Assembly: GCF_007997015.1 (NCBI RefSeq)
Contig: NZ_VOSM01000001.1
Coordinates: forward strand, 310,001 to 374,000
From: Lujinxingia vulgaris
Lineage (GTDB): Bacteria; Myxococcota_A; Bradymonadia; Bradymonadales; Bradymonadaceae
Direction of reading: 5' to 3'
Length of the DNA: 64,000 bases
Position numbers and translations under genes: made by a program. The notes beneath the pieces are model-generated. The model worked only from the letters and a program-made list of their open reading frames with translations. It was not told the DNA's origin and made no database searches. Positions 55,981-64,000 of the stretch are shown here, piece by piece. Every line of letters begins with the position of its first letter. Positions within the stretch are counted from its first letter, which is position 1.

Positions 55981-56277
55981 ATGAACCTGATCTTTAGCGC
56001 CACCCGGAGCCCAGCCACCCTCACCGATGCAGAGCACGGGATCGTCGTCTCGCGCATCGACTTTCGCACCGAGGGCGACACCTTTTTTCTCGACTACCTC
56101 TGGACCAACCCGGAGTTTCGGGGGCAAGGACACGCCCGCACCATGATCGATCACTTCGCCGACGTTGTGGCCGAGAGGGGAGGGCGCATCACCCCCATCT
56201 GCGGAGTGGCCCGGGCGATGCTGCAGAGCGACGCGCGCTACGCCGATCTCCTTCAGCCGAGCCTGCGCCCCCGCTAA
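55981..56277 (+). CDS. Small GNAT-type acetyltransferase (YjdJ-like)
   Basis: 98 residues of the short Acetyltransf_CG class: DFRTEGDTFFLDYLWTNPEFRGQGHARTMIDHFADVVAERGGRITPICGVARAMLQSDARYADLL. RGQGHA is the acetyl-CoA loop. Targets unknown. ATG 55981 follows AAGGAG. Single gene, divergent from the ABC-F gene. Confidence 0.88.
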   Translation: MNLIFSATRSPATLTDAEHGIVVSRIDFRTEGDTFFLDYLWTNPEFRGQGHARTMIDHFADVVAERGGRITPICGVARAMLQSDARYADLLQPSLRPR

Positions 56278-56520
56278 TTCACAGCCCTCCTCAAAAGCAC
56301 CTCAACTTCCTTCGGGCTGACGCATCGCGTCAGGCGATCCTCCCGCCAATTCGCCCCGAACCTCCCTTGTCGCCCCGCTTAAGCGTGTGTTAGTTCTGCG
56401 CCAAATCGAGCCGACCGCTCGCGCGCCACGCGCTCGCGCGCGGATGCCCAACCCGGGCATGCGCCGACCCCGTTTAACCTGTCGACACACGCGTCGTACG
56501 CCCGCACTGGAGGTGAAGTG

Positions 56521-58692
56521 GTGGAACCTACACAGCAAGGTAACCTGAGCCCGTCCACACAGCCCACAACCAACGGTTCGGGCGCCACGCATCAAGGCAA
56601 TCAACCCTACTACGGGTTGAGCAAAGATGAGCTCGTCGAGATGTTCCGGCTCATCTACACCTCGCGAAAGCTCGACGACGCCGAGATCAACCTCAAGCGT
56701 CAGCAGAAGATCTACTTTCAGATCTCGGGCGCCGGCCACGAAGCCGTGCTCGTCGCCGCTGGCAAGGTGCTCAAGCCCACCTATGACTGGTTCTACCCCT
56801 ATTACCGCGACCGCGCCCTCTGCGTGACCCTGGGCATGACGCCTCTGGAGGTCCTGGCCGAGGCGGTGGGCTCCTCCGAAGACCCCAACTCCGGCGGTCG
56901 GCAGATGCCGGCGCACTGGGGCCACAAAGATCTCAACATCGTCAGCCAGTCTTCCTGCACCGGCACGCAGATGCTGCAGGCTGCCGGCGCCGCACAGGTT
57001 GCCCGCATCATGGCGGCGGTCGAAGGCCTCCAGGATCGCAAGGACCAGTACACCGGCGACGAGATCATCTACGTCTCCATCGGCGATGGCGCGACGAGCG
57101 AGGGCGAGTTCTGGGAGGCGGTCAATACGGCCAGCGCGATGAAGTTGCCGGTGATGTTTATGGTCGAGGACAACGGCTACGCCATCAGCGTGCCCGTCAG
57201 CGTTCAGACCGCCGGTGGCTCGATCTCCAAGGCCTGCTCCGGCTTTGAGAACCTTTTCATCACCGAGTTCGACGGCTGCGACCCGGTGGAGAGCTACGGC
57301 AAGTTGCAGGAGGCCGCCGACTACATCCGAAGCGGCAAGGGCCCGGCGCTGGTGCACGCGCACGTGGTGCGTCCCTACAGCCACTCGATGTCTGACGACG
57401 AGAAGCTCTACAAGCCCGACCACGAGCGCGAAGCCGAGGCCCAGCGCGACCCGGTTAACGCCTACCCGGCCTGGCTCATCAAAGAAGGCATCGCCACCGA
57501 GGATGAGATCGCCGCTGTGCGCGCCGAGGTCGAGGCCACCGTCCGTCAGGCCGTCGATGACGCGCTGGAGCTGCCCACGCCCCACCCGGACACCGCCCTC
57601 GACTACATCTACTCCCCCGACGTCGACCCGACCTCCAGCGCGTTTGAGACCTCCCCGGTCTACGAAGACGACGCCCAGGAGACCACGATGGTCGACCTCA
57701 TCAACGATGCCCTGCGCACCGAGATGCGCCGCGACCCCTCCATCGTGGTCTTCGGCGAAGACGTCGCTGACGTCACCAACGAGGAGCTGCTCGGCAAGGT
57801 CAAAGGCAAAGGCGGCGTCTTCAAGGTCACCCACCGCCTCCAGGAAGAGTTTGGCGGGGTGCGTGTCTTCAACAGCCCCCTGGCCGAAGCCAATATTATC
57901 GGTCGCGCCATCGGCATGGCCACCCGCGGCCTCAAACCCGTCGTCGAGATCCAGTTCTACGACTACATCTGGCCGGCTTACATGCAGCTCAAGAACGAGC
58001 TCTCCAACATCCGCTGGCGTTCCAACAACAACTTCAAGGCTCCGGTCGTGGTGCGCGTGCCGATCGGCGGCTACCTCAAGGGCGGCGCGCCTTACCACAG
58101 CCAATCCGGCGTCACGCTCTTCACCCATGTGCCGGGCCTGCGCGTTGTGATGCCCTCCAACGCCGAAGATGCCAACGGGCTCTTGCGCACCGCCATCCGT
58201 AGTGACGACCCGGTGATGTTCCTTGAGCACAAGCACCTCTACCGGCAGACCTACAACAAGGGACGCAACCCCGGCCCCGACTACATGATCCCCTTCGGCA
58301 AGGCCAACATCGTTCAGGAGGGCACCGACCTGACGATCGTGACCTACGGCGCCCTTGTGGAGCGCAGCCGCCGCGCCGCGAAGATGCACCCCGAGCTCAG
58401 CGTCGAGATCCTCGACCTTCGAACTCTGAGCCCCTACGACTGGGACGCCATCAGCGCCTCGATCAAGAAGACCAACAAGGTCATCGTCGCCTACGAAGAC
58501 AACATGAGCTGGGGCTACGGCACCGAGATCGCCACCCGCATCGCCGACGAGCTCTTCGAGTACCTCGACGGACCGGTCAAGCGCGTGGCTGCCCTGGACA
58601 GCTTCGTGGCCTACCACCCCGACCTCGAAGATCGCATCCTCCCCCAGATCGAAGATCTGGCCGAGGCCATCGAGTGGCTGGCGAAGTACTGA
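56521..58692 (+). CDS. 2-oxoacid dehydrogenase E1, fused alpha and beta subunits
   Basis: 723 residues. E1-alpha part (about 30-370): [32 protein letters not shown], and the TPP-binding GDG...N motif in [39 protein letters not shown]1-beta part (about 395-723): [111 protein letters not shown]. Such fused E1 proteins act on branched-chain 2-oxoacids or pyruvate. GTG 56521 has GGAGGTG at the right distance; GTG 56518 is too close. E2 and E3 genes are not in the window. Confidence 0.93.
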   Translation: MEPTQQGNLSPSTQPTTNGSGATHQGNQPYYGLSKDELVEMFRLIYTSRKLDDAEINLKRQQKIYFQISGAGHEAVLVAAGKVLKPTYDWFYPYYRDRALCVTLGMTPLEVLAEAVGSSEDPNSGGRQMPAHWGHKDLNIVSQSSCTGTQMLQAAGAAQVARIMAAVEGLQDRKDQYTGDEIIYVSIGDGATSEGEFWEAVNTASAMKLPVMFMVEDNGYAISVPVSVQTAGGSISKACSGFENLFITEFDGCDPVESYGKLQEAADYIRSGKGPALVHAHVVRPYSHSMSDDEKLYKPDHEREAEAQRDPVNAYPAWLIKEGIATEDEIAAVRAEVEATVRQAVDDALELPTPHPDTALDYIYSPDVDPTSSAFETSPVYEDDAQETTMVDLINDALRTEMRRDPSIVVFGEDVADVTNEELLGKVKGKGGVFKVTHRLQEEFGGVRVFNSPLAEANIIGRAIGMATRGLKPVVEIQFYDYIWPAYMQLKNELSNIRWRSNNNFKAPVVVRVPIGGYLKGGAPYHSQSGVTLFTHVPGLRVVMPSNAEDANGLLRTAIRSDDPVMFLEHKHLYRQTYNKGRNPGPDYMIPFGKANIVQEGTDLTIVTYGALVERSRRAAKMHPELSVEILDLRTLSPYDWDAISASIKKTNKVIVAYEDNMSWGYGTEIATRIADELFEYLDGPVKRVAALDSFVAYHPDLEDRILPQIEDLAEAIEWLAKY

Positions 58693-58735
58693 GCGTCGCA
58701 GGGCAGAGTGCTGCCTTGCTGCGTTGATCACGAGA

Positions 58736-58763
58736 GCCGGGAGCATCCGCTCCCGGCTTTTTT
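58736..58763 (+). terminator. Intrinsic terminator after the E1 gene
   Basis: Perfect 8-bp stem gccgggag/ctcccggc with a six-base loop and six T. Confidence 0.92.
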
Positions 58764-58838
58764 GTACCCGCGGCGTTCTCAAAAACATCTTTCAACGCAC
58801 GAACAGACTGACCCACTGGATTCAGGCGGACCTTTCCG

Positions 58839-59972
58839 ATGCACACATCTCCTTTCCTGCGCGCAACACTTCTGGGGGGCGCTGCGATCCTCGCTGTCTC
58901 GCTCCTCGCGCTCCTTCACTCCACCGCCTGGCTCGCCAGCCTGGGAGGCTCGCTTCAGGGAGAGCGCCTTGAGCGAGCGAAGGCCTCTCCCAACTGGAGC
59001 GACGACGAGAATATCTTCCTCAACCCGGTAGAGACCTCGGTGATGGAGCCCGGTGGCACCTGGGAGACGACCCGCGGCTGGTTCTCCAAGCCCGATGACG
59101 CCTTCCCCTCGCGTGAACTTCCGACCCTCACCCCCGATCTCAGCGCGCCACCGGTTAGCGGACTGCGCATGACCTGGCTCGGCCACTCCTCAACCTTGCT
59201 TGAGATCGACGGGGTGCATCTTCTCCTCGATCCCATTTTTTCGGAGCGCGCTTCTCCCTCCACCCTCGTCGGCCCCAGGCGTTTTCATCCCCTGGTGCTC
59301 AACCCCGAGGACCTCCCCCGGCTCGACGCGGTGATCATCTCCCACGATCACTACGACCACCTCGATATGCAGGCCGTTCGTGACCTGATGCGCCTGAGCG
59401 CGGCGGTCTTCATCGTTCCCCTGGGCGTGGGTGCCCACCTGGAGCGCTGGGATGTGCCCCGGGAGCGTATCGTTGAGATGGACTGGTGGGATGAACATAC
59501 CATCAAGGGCCTGACCATCGCCGCGACACCCTCACGCCACTTCACCGGCCGCGGGCTCTTCGACAGATTTGAGACCCTCTGGGCCTCCTGGACCTTCGTC
59601 GGCCCTGAGCACCGTGTCTTCTTCAGCGGCGACACGGGATTCTTCGAGGGCTTCCGCGACATCGCCGAGCGCTACGGTCCCTTCGACATCGCCATGTACG
59701 AGATCGGCGCTTACCACCCGGCCTGGGGCCAGATTCATCTCGGCCCCGAAGGCGCCCTTGATGCCTTCGAGCTCATGGACGCCGCGCTGGTCATGCCCAT
59801 CCACTGGGGCAGCTTCGACCTTGGCCTGCACGGGTGGACCGAGCCCATCGAAACCTTCGTCAGACTGGCCGAGGAGCGCGGCCACCCCTGGGTGACCCCG
59901 GCCCCCGGCGCTTCGGTGGAGCCGGGACTTATTGAGCCTCGTTCGCCATGGTGGCGCGTCAACGATCCTTAA
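58839..59972 (+). CDS. Membrane-anchored MBL-fold hydrolase (NAPE-PLD/RomA-like)
   Basis: 377 residues. N-terminal membrane helix (about 7-30), then a metallo-beta-lactamase domain: MTWLGHSSTLLEIDGVHLLLDPIFSERASP (about 110-140), VIISHDHYDHLD (metal site), ATPSRHFTGRGLFDRFETLWASW, VFFSGDTGFFEGF, MPIHWGSFDLGLHGWTEPIE. These features match phospholipase-D-type NAPE-PLD and RomA/UlaG-like enzymes that act on lipids or lactones; substrate unknown. Likely faces the periplasm. Confidence 0.85.
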   Translation: MHTSPFLRATLLGGAAILAVSLLALLHSTAWLASLGGSLQGERLERAKASPNWSDDENIFLNPVETSVMEPGGTWETTRGWFSKPDDAFPSRELPTLTPDLSAPPVSGLRMTWLGHSSTLLEIDGVHLLLDPIFSERASPSTLVGPRRFHPLVLNPEDLPRLDAVIISHDHYDHLDMQAVRDLMRLSAAVFIVPLGVGAHLERWDVPRERIVEMDWWDEHTIKGLTIAATPSRHFTGRGLFDRFETLWASWTFVGPEHRVFFSGDTGFFEGFRDIAERYGPFDIAMYEIGAYHPAWGQIHLGPEGALDAFELMDAALVMPIHWGSFDLGLHGWTEPIETFVRLAEERGHPWVTPAPGASVEPGLIEPRSPWWRVNDP

Positions 59973-60077
59973 CCGCCATCGTCTTGAACTACCGGATCGC
60001 CGCGCTAGGGTAGGGGCTCTCTCTTCGATCGCCGGCCCGCGCCCATTCCGGGGCGCATCACCGCCTTGGAGCCCCCT

Positions 60078-61370
60078 ATGCGTCAGCCTCACCCTCTTTC
60101 TGTGCTCGTGTTCGCGACTCTCATTGCCTGCGCGACGTCCTGCAACGAGCCATCGTCCGACGTTGACCAGCCCTCCGATGCAGGGACAACCGGCGACACC
60201 GCCTTATCTGACACGTCCTCCTCCGACGCCGACCCCATCGATCCGGACACCGAAGGGCCCACCGACGCCGAGGCCCCTGACGTCCACGACACCTCGCCAG
60301 ACACCCCCGACACCGAATGCCCCGCCACAGAGGTTGATGGCATCAGCGCACTGCTCGGAGCCGCCGAAGAGGGGCATCCCCTGGTGATCTGCGGACGAGG
60401 TTTCGGTGATCTGGGACCCACGACCTACTTTTTGGATGATTTTGAGTCGGGCCGGGTTGGAGCACCGCTTGGTGCGGGCGCAACCCGAGGGGCGTGGCTC
60501 GATCCCCGCGGCACCTACGTCGACGACGCCGCGCTCTCCGGCACCAACGCGCTTCTGGTCGCCGACAGGATAGAAACCGAGGGACGAGGCGTTGGTGCGG
60601 TGCTTGGCTTCCCCGACGAGCAGGGGGATTTCGGCCTGAAGCACTTCGATGAATTCTTCGTTCACTGGTCGATGCGTGACCTGGGCGACTTCCCCGGCAA
60701 CGACTCCAGCCCCACCGCCTTCTCATCCGACTCCAGCGCCAAAGACGTCTGGGTAATGTACGGCGACCGCGGCGACAATTACGACTATTCCTGCAGCCAG
60801 GGCTCCTGCAACGGCAACGACATCGTGCTCGCCACCCACACCGGGAGAGGAAGCTTCAAAATCGACGGTAACACCACCAACACGAGCTGGTGGCTTGGCG
60901 ATTACTGGGCTTTCCAGCAGTGGAACACCCTCTCGACCTACCTCAAAATCAACGCGGACGATCCTTACGGTGCCGTGACCGGCGTCTTCGAACATCTCAC
61001 ACAGGGGCAGGGCGTTTACCGCGACACCTACAACGAGGGCGTCCTGCGCGAAGACCTCACTGAGATTCCTCCCCTCTGGGATCGTCTGAAGTTCGGCGCG
61101 TGGTACCGCAGCGCCGGTGATGTGCGTCGAGTGATGGATGACATCTACGTGGCGGTAGGTCCCGGCGCTGCAGCGCGCGTCGAAGTGGCCAACGCCGCCA
61201 ACTTCGACGAAGCCACTCGCGTCGTCATTTCCCCCACCACATCCTGGAGCCGGGGGCGCATCGAAGTCGATCTGCGACTCGCCGACCTCTCTAGCAGCGA
61301 CAGTGATCTCTACCTCTTTGTGGTCGATGCCGAACATCGCCGTAGCGCGGGCGTGTTGCTCCCGCGTTAG
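60078..61370 (+). CDS. Surface lipoprotein, unknown beta-rich domain
   Basis: 430 residues from ATG 60078 (GGAG upstream); signal peptide ends ACATSC, then an Asp/Ser/Thr-rich spacer (about 30-85) like those of other lipoproteins in this genome. The remaining domain (100-430) is rich in Trp, Tyr, Gly and Asp: FLDDFESGRVGAPLGAGATRGAWLDPRG, WWLGDYWAFQQWNTLSTYLKINADDP, RRVMDDIYVAVG. The layout suggests a jelly-roll or lectin/lyase-like fold, but I do not recognise the family. Probably secreted to the outer surface. Confidence 0.75.
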   Translation: MRQPHPLSVLVFATLIACATSCNEPSSDVDQPSDAGTTGDTALSDTSSSDADPIDPDTEGPTDAEAPDVHDTSPDTPDTECPATEVDGISALLGAAEEGHPLVICGRGFGDLGPTTYFLDDFESGRVGAPLGAGATRGAWLDPRGTYVDDAALSGTNALLVADRIETEGRGVGAVLGFPDEQGDFGLKHFDEFFVHWSMRDLGDFPGNDSSPTAFSSDSSAKDVWVMYGDRGDNYDYSCSQGSCNGNDIVLATHTGRGSFKIDGNTTNTSWWLGDYWAFQQWNTLSTYLKINADDPYGAVTGVFEHLTQGQGVYRDTYNEGVLREDLTEIPPLWDRLKFGAWYRSAGDVRRVMDDIYVAVGPGAAARVEVANAANFDEATRVVISPTTSWSRGRIEVDLRLADLSSSDSDLYLFVVDAEHRRSAGVLLPR

Positions 61371-61471
61371 TGAGCGTGTGGTTAATTCGGTGACGCGTCA
61401 CCACGACAATTCAGGACGATGTATGGCTCCTCAAAAAGTCTTCATCAGTGCTGACGCGTACACGACGTCGA

Positions 61472-61942
61472 TCACCAGACTTCTCCCGGCTCACGCGCTG
61501 ATGCGTGAGCTCGCCATCGCAACACTTCTGAAGCGCTCCCCCGAAAGCGGAACCCTAAGGGGAGCGGCTGCGGCCCCGGAGACGAGCTCATTGAGTTGGC
61601 GGCGGCCTTTCCCTCCTGAAACATCATCGCCGTTGAGCCTGCCGAACCCATGGCACGCGCCGCCAGGGCAGCATGCGCGTCGGGAACATCCACACACATC
61701 ACCACCACATCCACGTCTGCGATCGCTGCTTCAAATTCAGCCCGATCGCCCACGTCGACCTGACGCGCTCCGACCTCGACGCCTCCAGCTTCCAGGTAGA
61801 GTTCGGACGCGAAGCGTTGAGCCTCCTCCTCCCGTCGCCCCCCGACGATGACGCGCACGCCGGGCAACGCCGCTACCATCGCGCTCACGCGTCGACCCAC
61901 CTCACCGTAACCACCCACGACCATCACCACCGCACGATCCAT
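61472..61942 (-). pseudogene. Truncated saccharopine-dehydrogenase-like NAD(P)-binding protein
   Basis: 156 residues from ATG 61942 (GAGGAG upstream). Residues 1-100 are a Rossmann domain: AVVMVVGGYGEVGRRVSAMVA, VRVIVGGRREEEAQRFASEL, VDVGDRAEFEAAIADVDVVVMCVD. Family members are two to three times longer and continue into a catalytic domain; here the sequence turns after AALAARAMG into unrelated Ser/Pro-rich residues and stops. The most likely reading is a 3'-truncated or frameshifted remnant. Confidence 0.6.
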
Positions 61943-62090
61943 CGCTCTACTCCTCGAAAAGGTCAGCGTGACCTCCGAGCCCTTTTCGGAGGTCATCCTC
62001 CATAGCGACGGATGTGAAGTCCCCCGGATTACACTCAAAAATTCACCGCACGAACGCTCCGACTCGCGCTATCCCGGATACGAAAAGAGG

Positions 62091-62110
62091 CCCCGAAGGG
62101 CCCCTCTCTC
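62091..62110 (-). terminator. Probable terminator of the beta-helix lipoprotein gene
   Basis: Imperfect hairpin gaggccccgaagggcccctc, 28 bases past the stop of the 62139 gene; on the minus strand a short TTTT follows. The stem has a bulge, so the call is tentative. Confidence 0.5.
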
Positions 62111-62138
62111 GAAGCGATGCAAAACCTGCCCAACGACC

Positions 62139-63845
62139 TCAGTCCACCGGCACCGCGATCTCCGCACCCCAGCGGCCCAGCCGTTCTTCGCGATGCTCAC
62201 CCGTAAGCTTCATCCCCTCGTCGAAGTACTCCCCCTCATCAAGGTTCTCCAGATCCACGATCTTCGAGGATGTGGGCCAGCTGCCCTCATCCAGGATGTT
62301 ACGCTCCGTGATCACCGTCCCGTCGGGCAGGTTCACAACCGGGTCGCCCTCGTAACTGATCCGCTGACGCAGGCTGTTACGGTAGATCCACACCGGCGTC
62401 TCGCTCCTCCACCCGTAATCACTCAGGGCCGAGTTGGTCCACAGGGTTAGCGCCCCGGTGCGACCCGAGTCGTAGGGGGTATGAATCGTGTTGTACGCCA
62501 GCTCAATGTTGCGTGCCCTCAACACGCCCAGCGCACTCTTGCGATTAGGCCACGCGTTATTCTCTACGAATTCATTGGCCCGCAGCGTCACATATTCATT
62601 GTTGCCACTCTTGATGTAGATGATGCTCCACACCGACCCATCCGCGACCGTAAAGACCGCGTCGACGGCACGATTCTTCTCAAACACCGAATGCCGCAGC
62701 TGATAGCTGCTCGTCATGATTCCGTTCGGGCCGCTCAACGTGTTGTTGACCACCGCGACATGGTTTCTCCCGTTATCGTTCTTGGTCAGCATCATGATCG
62801 AGGAGTTGCCCAGGTTCACGTTCGTTCCTACCCCCTGAAAACGTGTAAACTCCACGTCATGCACTGTGTAGCGGTCGGTGTCGTACCAGACCGTAATCAT
62901 ATGAAGGTAGGAATCCTCCATCGGAAAGTAGTCCTCATGGTGACGATGCTCCAGGTTCGCCATGTAGAAGTCCGGGCGGTCGAGAACGATCTTCCCCTCA
63001 TAGGCCTCCAACACCCCGCTTCGTCCTGGCCAGCCCACCCAAACCGCCGGTGTCGGGGTGTCGTCGGCGATGCGCAGGTTGCCGTTGTCGCGATTGCCAT
63101 CCATCGGGACCACGCCGCCGACATACACACGGTGTCCGGCGGCCGCTTCACCCAGCGCGTGAATCTGATCCACGCTGGCAAAAGGTGCGTCCAGGCTGCC
63201 GTCACCCTCCGGGCTGCCTGAGCTGCCATCGACGAAGATCCACCCATCTTCACCCACGCGCAGACTCACCTCGACGTCCAACGTCGATCCGTCCTGGTCG
63301 CTCACGCGCAAGGTGACGTCGTAATCACCCTCCTGCGGGTCATTCCACCACAGCACGCCGTACTCCGGCGTCACGCGATGCACGATGAATCCGTCGACCT
63401 CTTCGCGCATAAGCTCGCCGCCGATCTGCAGCCCCTCGGCACCGCCGTCATCCACGATCGCATACTGAAAGGGCCATGCCCCTCCTTGCACGACAATCGG
63501 GATCTCCCAGCGTACGCCGGGGTGGGCGTTCTTCGAGTAGGCCCACTCCGCCGCTTCCGGTCGCGGATGCACAAGCGTCATCTCCATCTTCGCCGGAACA
63601 TAGTAGCCCTCCGGGAGTCGCCAGCTCCCGGGGCCGGGCTCCGGCCTCTCCTCGGCGTCAGGCGCGCTCCCCACGTCCTCGCCGGCCGCGTCGATGGGCT
63701 CGAACACGTCTTCCAACGCGACATCGGCGTCCGGCGCAGGATTGGCGTCAGCCGGAGTCTCCGAACATCCCGAAGTCCACAACAGCGCGCCCGCAAGAAG
63801 CGTCCATCGCCAGAAAGGAAGGTGGGGCCAGTCGAGGGGCTTCAT
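62139..63845 (-). CDS. Lipoprotein with right-handed beta-helix
   Basis: 568 residues from ATG 63845 (GGAG seven bases upstream; ATG 63857 lacks one). Signal peptide ends LWTSGC, then an Asp/Glu/Ala spacer (30-70). A beta-sandwich, perhaps cadherin/Ig-like, comes first (EYGVLWWNDPQEGDYDVTLRVSDQDGSTLDVEVSLRV), then DGSLDAPFASVDQIHALGEAAAG, the usual start of a pectate-lyase-like beta-helix, and coils such as YTVHDVEFTRFQGVGTNV, NHVAVVNNTLSGPNGI and IELAYNTIHTPYDSG. A secreted polysaccharide-binding or lyase role is possible, but no catalytic residues are clear. Confidence 0.8.
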   Translation of the reverse strand: MKPLDWPHLPFWRWTLLAGALLWTSGCSETPADANPAPDADVALEDVFEPIDAAGEDVGSAPDAEERPEPGPGSWRLPEGYYVPAKMEMTLVHPRPEAAEWAYSKNAHPGVRWEIPIVVQGGAWPFQYAIVDDGGAEGLQIGGELMREEVDGFIVHRVTPEYGVLWWNDPQEGDYDVTLRVSDQDGSTLDVEVSLRVGEDGWIFVDGSSGSPEGDGSLDAPFASVDQIHALGEAAAGHRVYVGGVVPMDGNRDNGNLRIADDTPTPAVWVGWPGRSGVLEAYEGKIVLDRPDFYMANLEHRHHEDYFPMEDSYLHMITVWYDTDRYTVHDVEFTRFQGVGTNVNLGNSSIMMLTKNDNGRNHVAVVNNTLSGPNGIMTSSYQLRHSVFEKNRAVDAVFTVADGSVWSIIYIKSGNNEYVTLRANEFVENNAWPNRKSALGVLRARNIELAYNTIHTPYDSGRTGALTLWTNSALSDYGWRSETPVWIYRNSLRQRISYEGDPVVNLPDGTVITERNILDEGSWPTSSKIVDLENLDEGEYFDEGMKLTGEHREERLGRWGAEIAVPVD

Positions 63846-64000
63846 TCGTGTCTCCATCGTATGAGTGGAACGTCGATTTGAGTCGTGCCCGATGTCATCT
63901 GGTTCGCTATGGCGTCATCGTGGCGCAAACCATCCGCACTCACACCTGAAATCGCCTGATACCCGTCCGCCTTCACACCTGCGGTGCGCAGCAAAAAGCC

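Noticed and set aside
56302-58788. Long minus-strand frame opposite the E1 gene
   Set aside because: Antisense of a fully conserved enzyme, with no signal of its own.

Overview
The window comes from a high-GC, Gram-negative, deltaproteobacterium-like genome. Myxobacteria or, more likely, the Bradymonadota/Bradymonadales (Lujinxingia-type) fit best. The grounds are the many lipoproteins and small outer-membrane barrels, an AgmX/PglI-like TonB-type protein, a giant thrombospondin type-3 repeat surface protein, and mixed housekeeping gene order. The lineage is an inference; no rRNA gene is present. I found no tRNA, rRNA or CRISPR array.

Layout. 1-4.5 kb: orphan ParA ATPase, glycine dehydrogenase subunit 2 (gcvPB), a long-chain-type acyl-CoA dehydrogenase and a cyclic-nucleotide-binding protein. 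4.5-18.6 kb (minus strand): two related His-rich lipoprotein genes, the second being the last gene of a twelve-gene operon with overlapping or closely spaced genes. The operon encodes a true MotA/MotB-type stator, a natural FliF-FliG-like rotor protein, a TonB/AgmX-like protein, several lipoproteins (one TPR, one FlgO/CsgG-like domain joined to a barrel) and outer-membrane barrels. A sequence matching a sigma-54 -24/-12 promoter precedes it. No other flagellar gene is seen, so this looks like a non-flagellar envelope-spanning motor, and it is my leading candidate for an undescribed system.

18.7-28 kb (minus strand): a winged-helix/TM2 membrane protein, a metallo-hydrolase, then nusB, ribH, ribBA (degenerate second domain), ribE, ribD, nrdR, an acyl-carrier-protein/RpiB fusion, rpmF and a DUF177 gene. 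28-35 kb: LEA-type lipoprotein, unknown membrane protein, a MITE-like element, M23 peptidase, tandem GST-N protein and leuS.

35.0-36.7 kb: a lower-GC island bounded by two copies of the leuS terminator. It holds a toxin-antitoxin-chaperone locus resembling CmdTAC (ADP-ribosyltransferase, antitoxin, SecB-like chaperone); the toxin reading frame is broken. A 41/42-bp tandem repeat follows (36.76-37.12 kb).

37.3-44.8 kb: a metal-efflux operon (BlaI-type repressor, M56 protease with a His/Cys-rich loop, TolC-like channel, His-rich adaptor, HME-type RND pump). 45-64 kb: glyoxalase-like protein, 2588-residue TSP3 lipoprotein, Uup-type ABC-F ATPase, small acetyltransferase, fused E1 alpha/beta 2-oxoacid dehydrogenase, a membrane-anchored metallo-beta-lactamase-fold hydrolase, two surface lipoproteins and a truncated Rossmann-fold gene.
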